Shown: positions 10,441 through 23,800 of the stretch, in pieces
How the letters are laid out: every line of letters begins with the position of its first letter
Position numbering within the stretch: position 1 is the stretch's first letter
Assembly: GCF_029227915.1 (NCBI RefSeq)
Contig: NC_079881.1
Span: 15,785,501-15,849,500 of the forward strand
Length of the DNA stretch: 64,000 bases
Source: Hydractinia symbiolongicarpus
Lineage: Eukaryota > Cnidaria > Hydrozoa > Anthoathecata > Hydractiniidae
Reading direction: 5' to 3'
Program-made: the position numbers and the translations under genes
Notes under the pieces: model-generated
Databases searched by the model: none
Told to the model about the DNA's origin: nothing
The model's input: only the letters and a program-made list of their open reading frames with translations

Positions 10441-13400
10441 GCATTTAATAAGATAAGTAAAAAAAATGTAAATAATAAACTAAGAATAGAACGAATAATA
10501 AAGAAATAGAATATATATTTATAAATGTAAAAAGATAAAATATTCGTTTTTCGAAGCGGGTGGCCAAAAAGCCTACCTAGGATCCCCCAATAGGGCGTCC
10601 TTCCTTGTCCCATAATAGGACGCCATTATTCATCCTGCAACAAAGCCTTCTTATTTATCCCGCGATAAGTCGCCATTGTTTACCCCTTACTGTAGAGCAT
10701 ATTGGTTTTGGTAATATTCTCTTTTCCCACAAAACCTACAAATTTGAAAGCGAGAAATTGAAATTTATTTCAACACGGTAGGACTATATTAGCCCGTCTA
10801 TAATACGACCTACTTCACGTAGAGTCTTGATGGTCAATTAAAGAATCACAGCAAATGCGGGAAATCCGACAAATGGTAAATTCCCGAAAAAATATTCTCT
10901 AGATTTTCTAGCTTTATTTTGAACTCTCCGCCCTATCCGTAAACTAAATTTGTTACTTCATGCTAACGGGAAACATTTTAAGGCAAAATGCGGCTAACTT
11001 CAACAGCGTCTACCTTCTTTTTTTTACTTGCTGTTTACCGCCTATGGTGTATATCTTACACGAAAGTGAAGCTATAAGGAAAAGTTTATGTTCAATGAGA
11101 ACATGAACAACATCATCCTAAATCATCTTGGACTTCTGTTTATATCCAAATATAACTGAAAACGCACAGAAAATACCTTGCAAGTATTAAATATATATAA
11201 TTTACTCCATATAAGAACTTTTTATTGAGACAAAAGCAGTTTTTTCCTCATTTTACGAATATGGACAAAAGTGTCAAACAGTCATTGCACACACGTAGGT
11301 CAGGCAGACAGTGTTGAAAAGTTGCTAGTCACATTCTCTAGCACGCCCGCACACCGAAAATCAACGCCGGGAAGGCCAACGAAGGCCTATGCTGACGTTA
11401 GCAACAATGAACAACAATTAGTACATTTTAATCGTTTTGACTTTTTAGCTTAAGATCCTAAGTCCGCTCTGAGCATTGCAAAGTGAATTTTGACAAGTTC
11501 AAAATGTGCTAGTCTAATATAAAAGCAGCTCACGCAATTACTTGTGATGATGAACATCGATTAGTTGTCTTGTCTCGACATATTTTGACCAAAATTAAAG
11601 CTGTTTCCCTTAATTTTACACAGAACATACCAAATCAAAAATTTTCTCTATTGCTCCATGATTGTTGCAAAAAAGTGGTTGTAATTTTTTGCACCTGGAC
11701 CTTCTAAGTGATCTGGTTATTACACAATGTTATTGAGAATGTGCGAGGATAGAGATTAAAATACATGACGGAGATCTTTCTTAAGCCGTTTCGTAGCCTC
11801 TTGAAACATTGGGAGATAAAGTTTTTCGTGGTATTCCATAATCTATCTACAAGTTTATTATCTTGAATTCAGTTTTCATAGCTGCCGCTATTATTATTGG
11901 TTTTCTAAGAGAAGTCATACAATGAAGTCCAAAGGAGAACAGTAAAACATTAGAAAGTGTGTTACATAACAAGATATTTTCTTTGGATTTAACTAATTAA
12001 TCATTTCTTTCCCACATCGTATATAGACTCATACTTTCTTTAGATCCAACTAATTTAATCATTAGACAACAACACAGTAAAAAAACCCAATATACTCCAG
12101 AGAGGTTGTTGTGTGACTTCATATTGATATTTTGCAATTTATGCGAATTTGAAACACCCACACATGGCCAGTTTTTGTGCATATAACTACACAAATTAAA
12201 ACACCAATAATAAACTTAATGTTGTCTTAAATAAGAACTATCAGATAAACTCATAAAAAGCATTATATTTTTCACATAACATATCAAAAGCTCGTCTTTA
12301 TACTAAAACTTCTACGATCAAGAATGCAAAAAAAATATGTTGACAAATTAGAAGTCGTCAACTGTTCATTTACAACCCATATCCCATTGTTACTACGTTT
12401 ATTTAAAGTTCCAATAGATGAATAAAGTGCTGTAACTTAGATAGCTAGGCTGTAAATTATTCTTGGTTGAGAGAAAGTTACATTACATCAGATGTTAGGC
12501 AAAAATTACTGGACCAAGCAGCAATACCCGCATACGTTACTATTAAATTTAAAAACAAGAAAAAATTGAATGGGGCTTTATATTTTTGTTTGTTCTCCTT
12601 CCTTATCCTCCCAGGGCTCAACAAAATCTTAAATTTCTAAGTACCGAGTACTTCTTTCTTATATATTTATTCGTATAAAGAATGTGTTTAAATTCTCCCA
12701 ACTTGCTATGTTATATAAAGTTACAATTTTCAATTTGTCAATGTGGTTCGCTCTCTTAATAAAATATTTTGTCTACCGATGGCACAAAATTTTACCTCTC
12801 CTGATTACATCGATTGTAATGAGACATCCTTCTCAAGTCACGAATGTTTCACAACCCCGCTACAGGGCCTTGTTTCTCAGATCAAGAAGTACAAGGTTAA
12901 ACCTCCTATGTTAATCATATTCTACCCCATAAGTTGGCTAGATCAAAGTTATTTAACATTTTTCTTTTTCCGACCTAGTTCCCTTTTTTTTGTTTTTTGA
13001 TAATTTGGGTCGGTATAAAATGCAAGAGAGCCAACCTGGTTAACCTTGTTCCCAGAGCTTTTTGTTTATCTGACAACGGCACGGCTAGGTAAGGATCTGG
13101 GGCGCGAGACCGATATTTGCTCAAACAGACATAACTGTTTTTCCCTACTTAAACACTAATTAACAAAACTCTGAAACTTGATGTTTAGAGCTAGGTTACC
13201 TTGAAATTCCTGTTTTAAAATTTTAGGTTGCCTCGTCAACCATTTTTAGTTGCTGTAGTGACTAAATAAATGAACCACGTGAAGTATAAAAAGATTCTAG
13301 ATTCTAGTTAGCCACTAGATAACTTTGGTTATAAGGGAGGGGACAAGAATATAAAATACGCAAGTTTAAAGAAATATTTATCACGATAAAATAATTATAT

Positions 13401-13634
13401 TAAAAAAATTTAGCTTCTTTGAATTTCTACCATAAACACACTTTCTCGCTTCTCGGGTCGTGCCAACATTAGGAAACGAAGATGAATGAAAAGCAGCAGA
13501 TATGGAGATCCGAACACTTCAGTATATTTCACTCTCCTAAAAATACAAATAAAATTCGCTCGTTACATAAGGAGTATAGCCGCAAATGCATTACAAAATA
13601 TATGCTGAGATTGCGGAAACTAAAAATAACATAC
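10441..13634. other. Non-coding interval between the two sushi genes
   Basis: No complete gene is recognised. Later exons of paralog B, if present, should lie here, but no counterpart of the 52-nt exon or the second sushi exon was found. Two weak exon-like pieces: on the - strand 12122-12035 starts with ATG and encodes a hydrophobic signal-like stretch (VYWVFLLCCCLMIKLVG) before a GTATGAG donor; on the + strand about 12775-12890 encodes a cysteine-containing segment with NFT and NET glycosylation sequons before an AAG/GT border. Neither has family support. Confidence 0.35.
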
Positions 13635-14506
13635 CCTGCACTCAGGCCATGGAATTGGCTTTCCCTTCGGTATGGTTGACCATTCTCCAGTTTCTCGGCT
13701 GCACTTATACACAAACGCAGTATTAGAATCTTGTTGAAAGCCTGGGTTACACTCCACCAAACATAACGAGCCTCCGCATCTTACGACGCCATTTCTCGGT
13801 GACGGTATTCTTGGACATTTAAAAGTTTTTGGAATTCCAGGAGGTAAAGTTGGTAGAATTCCTAAAGTATCAAAAATTGGAAAATTTAGTAAGGGACAAT
13901 GAATTATAGAAAAAGGAAAGTGAATACATGTTTCTTTAATAAAAACGTCTAAATTTCAGTTTAGGCTGGATGTGCTAATTTTCATACACTTTTTCAGCCC
14001 AAAGCTGTTATTTGTTTTTTTTCCAAAAATAGGGAAATATACTGTCAGAATTATGGATGATGAAGAATACTTTCAGGATTAAAAGACATTGACGATGTTA
14101 CATTATTGAAAAAACCTAAGTCATCCACAGTAGTACCAAGGAAAAAAACTGCTCTAACATAACGTTTTGTAGTTCTATAGTCACATCATCTATGAAGGAA
14201 TTTAGGTTAAGCACGTCCGTAATAACTTCTTAATGTTTGACAAGATCTCGGCCTTAATGCTCCTAAAAGCTAAGTTCTTCGAAAAAAAAGAATGTGTAAC
14301 AAAATAAGAATGTTTTACAAAAACATACCACTATATTCACTGTTTGTTCTCTTCACTTCGTGAAAATTTTCAACGTCTCGATTTAAAAATTTCGTCGCTA
14401 CTTCAATTTCATTCGCAAGTTCTTTCAAAGTATATCCTACAGCACAACATTGCAGCACAAAAAATACACACACACCTACGAACATGTCAACAGGTTTACG
14501 ATACAT
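13635..14506 (-). CDS. Secreted sushi/CCP-like protein (paralog B, first two exons, 3' end not found)
   Basis: Exon 1 (14506-14329) and exon 2 (13861-13635) have exactly the lengths (178 and 227 nt) and phases of exons 1 and 2 of the gene at 7069-10072. Exon 1 has a near-identical signal peptide (core MFVGVCVFFVLQCCAVG) followed by KELANEIEVATKFLNRDVEN. Exon 2 encodes one sushi-like domain with six cysteines, ending PIPWPEC before a phase-0 donor. No downstream exon can be placed between 13634 and 10441, so the gene may use a distant or unrecognised 3' exon, may be a decayed duplicate, or may splice into gene A. Both copies are on the same strand about 4.4 kb apart. Confidence 0.6.
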
Positions 14507-14930
14507 CTTTGTTAAGTTTGTTATTGTCGTACAGTTGTTGAAAATATTTATGTGCTTTCTTCAAAATTTCTTCTCTCTTTTATGCAGTGTCTGCTCCAAC
14601 TGGTTAAGATGGTAAACATTGCAAATGTTTTACGTACATCCCCACAGGAAACTTTTCCCACTACAGGTCCTTCAAAACAAAGCAAAAAAGAGCTTATCAT
14701 TTCTTTCAATGATAATAAAAGATTTTTTATTTTTTTTTACTTGCGCTAATGATTTTTATTTAGTTATTCAAGTCTGCCATTTTTAAAAGAGACGCGTGCG
14801 CGATGTAAAAGAGATTGTTATCACGACCGATAGTTGCTAACGGCTAATTGCGTCATTTGAGAAATACGTCGTCAGTAAGATAGATAAAAACAGCAAAATT
14901 GATCTCCAACCAGGTGAAACTAATTAAAGA
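14507..14930 (-). repeat. Duplicated 5' flank of sushi gene B
   Basis: Counterpart of 10073-10440; shared blocks include CTTTTATGCAG, CCAACTGGTTAAGATGG, ACCGATAGTT and CTAACGGC. Divergence is clearly higher than in the coding exons. Confidence 0.65.
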
Positions 14931-15238
14931 GAGACAGATATAAACTAAGAATAGAATGAATAGAGAATAGATTAATTAAAATAAAATAAATAGAAACGTA
15001 TTTAATATAACCAAGCGGGTGGCAAAGAAATCTACACCTCCCATTTCATTTTCGTGCAAGGTGTATTTTTGTGATACGTGTCTTGATAATTTAGTCTAGG
15101 ATGGATGCTGAATTAGATGCATCATTCACTTAAAATGATGATTTTTTTTCGATGACATCATGGCTCCAGTTTCTTAATTAACTTAGTTCTTAAGTTTTTT
15201 TTAATTTAGGAATTTTCGGGGACGCCGATGAGACATTT

Positions 15239-16385
15239 ACAGCATATCTGTTTTAACACAGATACAAGTACAAAAACCATTAAAAGCAATTTTTCTGATT
15301 GCAATAAGTCAGATATGAACTGATAAAACTAGTTTAAGCCCAAATTTTTTAACCAGTCTAAAGAAATTGTAAAATACCGGAATGTTCAACTTAAATTATG
15401 TTGGTACAAAAGCTTAATCATGATTACGACTACGGTTTAAGTGATAAATTTTTTTTTGTCCTTTATTTATTATGTTATCAATTGAATAATATTTGAGCAA
15501 ACGCATTTTGCAGAATAAGCAGTGACCAACCAAAAGGGTGCATATATGTTTTATTCTGTAGTGCTACATCCAACATGTTGTATAATACAGAAGTTAGTTT
15601 CGACAATTTACTTATTTCCTGGGATAATTATTTTTAGCTCTTAAAGTCACTGGAGATTTGTTTGTACAGCTACATGTCCTAGCTACATGTTGGTGACAAT
15701 ACGCTAGTTGATGTGCTGCAACATTCCATCATTAGGGTTTTTCCTTTACCCTGAGGTATATATATAGTAAGAATTCTGTTTTACTTTCTTGCTAAGAAGA
15801 ACATCAAGGTAAGTCATTTATGTATTCCATCTTACATATGATGATGACGCTTTGTACAATTAAACTGGTGTAACACAATAGAGTTTGTGGGGAATAAAGC
15901 TGTTTTTACTTGTACTATCAGGCTTGGTTTAGTTTGTTTTGGTAGACTAGTTGCGATAGCATGGTTAGTACTCTGAACACAGAAAATTTTTGCCACCTTT
16001 TGCCAAATACTTTAATTTCCCAGTGGAAAGAAAAATTATGCTGTGTCCAGACTCTACAGATGCATCAAAAACCAAACACCAAATTTTCTATTTTCCTAAC
16101 TGTGGTGCAAAGTGCAAAGTTGAACCTGTATTTACATCATTAAATGCTAAAAATACTTATGCTCAAGCTTATATTCTGTTTTGTCTGCAGGGTGTTAATG
16201 AAGGATGTGATGATAATTTTAAGGCCAACCATTTTTGTAATTCTAGTTAAAACAATTCAGCTTCCTCTAGTTAAGCCTACTTTAGCATATAGCATACTGT
16301 CCATGTCTGGAATAGCTAACATTACGTTATTAGCCATTTCCTAGACATGCTGACGAGCCCTGATATTGGGCGAAACAGTCTTAAA
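15239..16385 (+). repeat. Dispersed repeat, copy 1, with promoter-like segment
   Basis: Matches 18731-19610 over about 700 bp, from ACAGCATATCTGTTTTA through CATTAGGGTTTTTCCTTTACC and TATATATATAGTA. A second matching block (CTGTCCATGTCTG to AGCCCTGATAT) is at about 16298-16368 here and 19530-19600 there. This copy holds about 300 extra bases between the blocks. A TATA-like run (about 15759-15769) is followed some 40 bases later by AACATCAAGGTAAGTC, which could be a splice donor. No family is recognised. A frame at 15990-16250 encodes a cysteine-containing peptide of unknown meaning. Confidence 0.7.
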
Positions 16386-16547
16386 ATATTTGAATTTAAA
16401 CTGTTGTTTTTAATTTTCATACACTTTTTTGAAAGCCTTTAAAAGATGATTTGTTATTTTCGTGTCCATTTAAAACTTTAAAGCAAGAAACGTTTCTAAC
16501 AAAGCTAATAATTTGGACATTATTTAGGCCGTTTTTAATGCGTAGAG

Positions 16548-16690
16548 GCTGAAAATAGCGAAAGTTTCCGGGCTGCGCCCCGGCCCCGCCATGCCTTACA
16601 GCGCCCCCATGACCCACAGCTGTTTTGGGCGCAGCAAATTGCTGCGCTTTTTTTTCCTTCGCAAAAAATGTGACTGACATGTTAAAAATG
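16548..16690 (-). repeat. GC-rich repeat remnant with a 19-bp palindrome
   Basis: An abrupt GC-rich island in AT-rich DNA. It contains the palindrome GCGCAGCAAATTGCTGCGC (16629-16647) and a run of GGCGGGGCCGGGGCGCAGCC type on the - strand. Its composition suggests an inserted repeat fragment; no ends could be defined. Confidence 0.4.
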
Positions 16691-16849
16691 TTGGATCCGC
16701 CCCTGAACAACAGAAAATCAGTCCAACCAGTTTTAAATAATGTGATAAAACATTTTGATTTTGACTCCTCACTAATAACAGACAAATATGGCTTTCTTGT
16801 GTATCCAACAAGCATGACAAGCCACATGTGAGATTTCATTTAAGTATTT

Positions 16850-17866
16850 GATTTGCAATGTGAGCATACTTTTATGTATTAGCTTCCGTCCAAGTTTACA
16901 TCCACGTTTTAATTTTTATTGCAAACGCTACGCGTGTAGTTTATGCACTAGATTCGCTTACAACGATTTGTTCTACACACGGGTTAAATATAGTACAAAG
17001 ACACATTTGTTGTCTATTATTTTCGCCAATATCTTTGCGTGTGTTAGTCGAGTATTCCTAGCGTATATAATTTCGCGATTAGGCTAAAAATTCCTAAACT
17101 CGCGTAAAATAGTACCTGCAAAAATGTTATGTAGTAAGGTGTCCTTAAGTGGTTAGAAATTATCCTTTTCATTTCTTTGCTGGTTTCTGCGATGATTTTG
17201 CCAGAATTCAAGCAAACAGGCAACACGAAAATAGCAAAAAAAAGCAAGAGACTGTAAAAAGGTTTTTGAAAAGCTTTACTCTTTACTTTGCCCCTATTAT
17301 GCCCGTACCCAATTTTTCTCTATTAGAAATGTTAATATCCTTTTTTTGTGTGAGGGACGATGCATATTTAAGATTTTATAGGCTATTTCAGGACTTTAAA
17401 GGTTTTTCAAGGTTCCATTTTTTTAAAGGCGATGAACTTTCACGTTACGATACGACTTCTTCCGTTCATTTAATGTTGCTAGGTAAAAGCCATAGGTGGG
17501 TATGGTGGTCGATGAAAATAAGCGATGACTTTTTTGAATTTTTTGCAATGGTGACGCTACGAACTACACGGGAGGTCTCTTTATTCTACTGGATAAATGA
17601 ATTAATGTGGTACGAGACATCACGTGACATAACCAGAATGCAACGTAGATTACTAAACAAAAATGCTAAACAGATAAGATTTAAACAGATAAATATTTTC
17701 ATTTGCAGTCCTTTCAAATTTATATTTCCCAAATGTTATTTTTTTTGTGAGTTAATCTATTTTTAGCATACGGACCAACGACGTGCTATTTTGTTAAATC
17801 GCTGAACGGTGCCACTAGTTGAACGAGAATTCTATGGTTGTGAAACATTAAAGTGAAACTCCTTAT
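16850..17866. other. Intergenic DNA with a long open frame of doubtful meaning
   Basis: An open frame spans 17149-17766 on the + strand (start GTG, first ATG near 17330). Its translation is rich in Phe and aromatic residues, as expected from AT-rich DNA, and has no domain I recognise. I treat it as chance. No other feature is seen. Confidence 0.4.
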
Positions 17867-20800
17867 TTAATGCACATCCATTTGTTCTTTTTCGCGGTTC
17901 ATATCCTTCTGTACAACTTGTGACTTTTCAGCTAAAATAGATAAGGACGGAGGAACATCTACATGATTTGTACTCTCCTCCGTCTCCTTCTTTTCTTGTT
18001 CCATTTTGTAAAACTCCATCTCTCTGTCGTATCGTATTCTATCTTCGTCGAACATATTGTAATACACCTAAATAATTTTAAAAAAGGTCATGCGGGAAAG
18101 AAACACTTTCGCGTTATCTGAAATTAGAAATTTTTCTGACTTCTGCGACTTTGCGCTGTGACAGATAAGTGGCCAATGTTGTTAATGATAGAAAAGGGAA
18201 TAAAGTCATTTCCACACTTTTGCTTTTTAAATACATGCAAATTTTTTTTGTGACTTTTAAGAGAAATTTGGCAAAATTAGCATATGACTGAAAAAAATTT
18301 TCTTGGCGTTTTCCCCAAGCTAAACAATGTTTGGGGCGCAGTAAGGAGAATTAGACAGAAGAATTAGAAATATACCAGTAGTTTATTCTTCTGAAAAACT
18401 ACTTCCTACCCTCATTCCAACAATGGCATACATTTTTTGTAAAGTTGTAAAAAGGTGAGAATATAGTTGAAAAAGTCAGACATGGTGCATGGTTTCCACT
18501 AATTTTTAAAATATTTTTGACAACAAAATTCAAGAGAATTGAGGTTTTTTTACATGTCTGTAGAGTTTGATGATAAAATCCAGGATGAGCTTTTAAATTT
18601 TTCTACCAAAAAGTAGGAGAAATAAAGGACACGACGTTTTTAAGAAGGATTTACAATTTTGTAACACCCTTTCACGTACCAGCTGGAGTTTAGACGAGTA
18701 ATATTGAAAAAAAATGCGCCGATAAGGCATATTTTACAGCATATCTGTTTTAAGATACAAGTACAAAAACCATTAAAAGCAATTTTTCTGATTGAAATAA
18801 GTCAGATATGAATTGATAAAACTAGTTTAAGCCCAAATATTTTAACCAGTCCAAAGAAATTGTAAAATACCGGAATGTTCAACTTAAATTATGTTGGTAC
18901 AAAAACTTAATCATGATTACGACTACGGTTTAAGTGATAAAAATTTTGTTTGTCCTTTATTTATTATTTTATCAATTGAATAATATTTGAGCAAACGCAT
19001 TTTGCAGAATAGGCAGTGACCAATCAAAAGGTTGCATATCTATATGTGTTTTTTTGCTGTAGTGCTAAATCCGATATGTTGTATAATACAGAAGTTAGTT
19101 TCGACATTTTACTTATTTCCTGGGATAATTATTTTTAGCTTTAAATTCACTGGAAATTTGTTTGTACAGCTGTACATGTCCTAGCAACATGTTGGTGACA
19201 ATACGCTGATTAAAGTGCTGCTACATTCCATCATTAGGGTTTTTCCTTTACCCTCAGGTATATATATAGTACGAATTCTGTTTTACTTTCTTGCTAAGAA
19301 AAACATCAGAGTAAGTCATTTATTTATTCCATCTTACATATGATGATGACGCTTTGTACAATTAAACTGGTGTAACACAATAGAGTTTGTGGGGAATGAA
19401 GCTGTTGTGTTGTTGTTCTACTAGACTTGGTTTAGTTTGTTTTGGTAATCAAACGCAAAACACCTTTTTCCATTTAATTTTCTTTAATCCCCCGCTTTCT
19501 CTAGTACAGCTTGCTTGAGCATTTAGCAGACTGTCCATGTCTGAAATAGCTAATATTACGTTATTATGCATTTCCTAGGCATGCTGACAAGCCCTGATAT
19601 AAAATTGCAGTACAAATTTCAATTTTTTTAACATACCTCTTTGTCAGATTCTTTCATTATATTCCAATTCTTGGAGAGCGTTTTAGTAAGGTCTTGGTTA
19701 GACATGTCAGGATGTTCTTGCATCACAATATCTCGCTGCGCTTGACAAAACCTGTAGCAAAATTAAAGACTACACTGAATAAATAAAAAAACACACAATG
19801 AAATATTTACAAACGTTTCTTCTAAGAATTTAAGAAAGTTATAAAATCAAATAAACACTTCATTGTAATCTCAAATAAACGCTTCATTGTAAACTCAAAC
19901 TCAAATAAACGCTTCATTGTAAACTCAAACTCAAATAAACGCTTCGTTGTTAACTCAAAGTGAAATAAACGCTTCATTGTAAACTCAAACTCAAATAAAC
20001 GCTTCGTTGTAAACTCAAACTCAAATAAATGCTTCGTTGTAAACTCAAAGTGAATAAACGCTTCGTTGTAAACTCAAACTCAAATAAACGCTTGGTTGTA
20101 AGCTCCAAGTGAAATAAAACGCTTCGTTCCAAACTCAAGCGCCCTATTTCAAATCAAATGAGCGCCCTGTTTCAGCATTTCGAATGACAACCATACTTCT
20201 CTGAAAAGTCTTTGCATAGCACACCCTGCATATTAACGAGAATGAATTCTGTGCAGCATTAAAAGTAGTATGGCAAATGGGTTGTACATACAAAACAGTA
20301 TGACAACTAAAAACAACCCGTATACGCTGCTTTGTACGTTAGCTTACATTTGTTATGTTAAAAATAGAATGATATTAGCATTTCTAGTACTGACAAAATG
20401 CAAACTATAACATGATTACTACGCATTAGAAAGTAACAGAGTTTATGGAACAATGTGACGCTGATTTCATTCACAAGAACGCTTTGTACAAGACTCTTTT
20501 TTTAATATTTAAAAAAAAAATGAAAAAAAGATCTTGTTTCTTAGCCAGGACATTTGGCGACAAGAAGTAATCCAATGTTGAAACGCAATCTTGTTGCTTT
20601 TTTATTTTGTGTGCACAAAGTCGCATATAAGGACGAAATGCAACAGACGCTATGAATGTGGCATACCAATACCAATTAACCCTTTATACCAATAAATACT
20701 AACCATGATGAAGGCAGATTACAAAATAAAAAATTGGAAATATTGATAAACAAATGTCAAAAGCTTCCTGTTCTTATGAAGGTATGCGAAAAAAAAAGTG

Positions 20801-23800
20801 AGATATCATAAAAATGATGGGAAAAATATTTGTCTTGAAGTCTTGAAGAAAAATATTGTCTTTATGTTTTTTGGCGGAGATGGTGCATTCGACTTGTAAA
20901 CATATTGTTTCAGGTTCACGTCGCCACTTTGGCGCACTTTAAATCTACTTGTCAGCCAAGATGGTGCCATCTGCTAATTGGCTTGTGTGGCAGACAAGCA
21001 AGTTAGAGCAATGCTATACGTATCTCTAGCGGTAATGTAACATAGTTACAGTCGGAGAGAAGAAAAAGTCAGTCATTAAAATGGAATCCCCAAGGACGTT
21101 AAAACTTTCTGTTACTTACTACTTACTTACTCATGTTTAGACTTCCTGAATGCAGAAAAACCACAGAAACTGACTTCCACTTTTAATAAGATAAATTTTG
21201 TAAGCCTATCTCACTGTCAAACTTTTAAAAATTTGAACGTCACATCATTGTTGATTAAAGCAGGTCACTGCGAATTCAACAAAAATATAAATACACCCCC
21301 AAAACGTTTTTGTTTACCTTAAAAACGCATTTAGTGGTTTCTTCGGGGCTCCATCTTTTTGTGTTTTTCCTGGAGAACAAGATTTCTCTATTTTCTTTGG
21401 TTTGATTGCTGCCTGTGTTGGTTTCCTTGAATTTAATTCTGGCTTGTTGTACTGACTGGTTCCTTCAACTAACGTCTCAGTCTAAACATGGTACATGCAA
21501 CAAAAGTTAACAACTTTGCGGCAACAAGGCACATAAAAAGGCGCAAAAACAGGCACTGTAAAAAATATATATTCAACGGCCTTTTACTGAACTTGTGTTG
21601 GATGTGTTGTCTAGCAGTGTGGTATTTTTAGGAGAACAGTTTTTGCGCAGCTATACCATTTAACACATCATAGTTCACATCTAATACAGTAACTCGATAC
21701 CCACACTTTATACAGTCAACTCTATGCCCACACCAAACCGAATGGTAGATTTGTGGTAGAGCGTTAGCCTACAGTGCGGGAGGTCTTGGGTCTAAACCCC
21801 GGCAGAGTCATGCCAGAGACTATAAAAGTGTGAATCTGTCCTTTCTGCTTAGCGCTCAGCACGAGAATAGGATTGATATCTTCGGTTGTTTAGTTGAGTG
21901 ATTGCTATGCTTGTTTTACTTTAGTAGCTTTAATGGAAGATTTATATGCACTAGGACCTCCTTCGCAGGGACCTCGTTTAAAGCGGTACCAGAGTAATAA
22001 TAATACATTGAAGTGTATATCGACACCAAATAAGTGAAGTGATGCCCACACCAAATAAGTGAATTGTATGCCACACCAAATAAGTGAAGTGTATGTCCAC
22101 ACCAAATAAGTGAAGTGTATGCCCACACCAAATAAGTGAAGTGTATGCCCACACCAAATAAGTGAAGTGTATGCCCACACCAAATAAGTGAAGTCATGCC
22201 CACACCAAGTAAGTGAAGTCTATGCTCACACCAAATAAGTAAAGTGTATGCCCACACAAATACAGTAAAGTCTATGCCCAAAACGAATAAGTGAAGTGTA
22301 TGCCCACACCAAATAAGTGAAGTGTATGCCCACACCAAATAAGTGAAGTGTATGCCCACACCAAATAAGTGAAGTGTATGCCCACACCAAATAAGTGAAG
22401 TGTATGCCCACAACAAATAAGTGAAGTGTATGCCCAAACCAAATAAGTTAAGTCATGCCCACACAAAGTAAGTAAAGTCTATGCTTACACCAAATAAGTG
22501 AAGTGTATGCCCACACAAATACAGTGAAGTCTATGCCCAAAACGAATAAGTGAAGTGTATGCCCACACCAAATAAGTGAAGTGTATGCCCACACCAAATA
22601 AGTGAGGTGTATGCCCACACCAAATAAGTGAAGTGTATGCCCACACCAAATAAGTGAAGTGTATGCCCACAACAAATAAGTGAAGTGTATGCCCAAACCA
22701 AATAAGTTAAGTCATGCCCACACAAAGTAAGTAAAGTCTATGCTTACACCAAATAAGTGAAGTGTATGCCCACACAAATACAGTGAAGTCTATGCCCAAA
22801 ACGAATAAGTGAAGTGTATGCCCACACCAAATAAGTGAAGTGTATGCCCACACCAAATAAGTGAAGTGTATGCCCACACCAAATAAGTGAAGTCATGCCC
22901 ACACCAAGTAAGTGAAGTCTATGCTCACACCAAATAAGTAAAGTGTATGCCCACACAAATACAGTGAAGTCTATGCCCAAAACGAATAAGTGAAGTGTAT
23001 GCCCACACCAAATAAGTGAAGTGTATGCCTACACCAAATAAGTGAAGTGTATGCCCACACCAAATAAGTGAAGTGTATGCCCACACCAAATAAGTGAAGT
23101 GTATGCCCACAACAAATAAGTGAAGTGTATGCCCAAACCAAATAAGTTAAGTCATGCCCACACAAAGTAAGTAAAGTCTATGCTTACACCAAATAAGTGA
23201 GGTGTATGCCCACACAAATACAGTGAAGTCTATGCCCAAAACGAATAAGTGAAGTGTATGCCCACACCAAATAAGTGAAGTGTATGCCCACACCAAATAA
23301 GTGAAGTGTATGCCCACACCAAATAAGTGAAGTGTATGCCCACACCAAATAAGTGAAGTGTATGCCCACAACAAATAAGTGAAGTGTATGCCCAAACCAA
23401 ATAAGTTAAGTCATGCCCACACAAAGTAAGTAAAGTCTATGCTTACACCAAATAAGTGAAGTGTATGCCCACACAAATACAGTGAAGTCTATGCCCAAAA
23501 CGAATAAGTGAAGTGTATGCCCACACCAAATAAGTGAAGTGTATGCCCACACCAAATAAGTGAAGTGTATGCCCACACCAAATAAGTGAAGTGTATGCCC
23601 ACACCAAATAAGTGAAGTGTATGCCCACAACAAATAAGTGAAGTGTATGCCCAAACCAAATAAGTGAAGTCATGCCCACACAAAGTAAGTAAAGTCTATG
23701 CTTACACCAAATAAGTGAAGTGTATGCCCACACAAATACAGTGAAGTCTATGCCCACAACGAATAAGTGAAGTGTATGCCCACACCAAATAAGTGAAGTG

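Noticed and set aside
16417-16839. 140-codon open frame on the - strand
   Set aside because: It runs through the GC-rich repeat remnant and its palindrome; the translation has no family character.
17149-17766. 205-codon open frame on the + strand
   Set aside because: It starts with GTG, is Phe-rich as expected from AT-rich DNA, and has no recognisable domain or splice context. Treated as chance.
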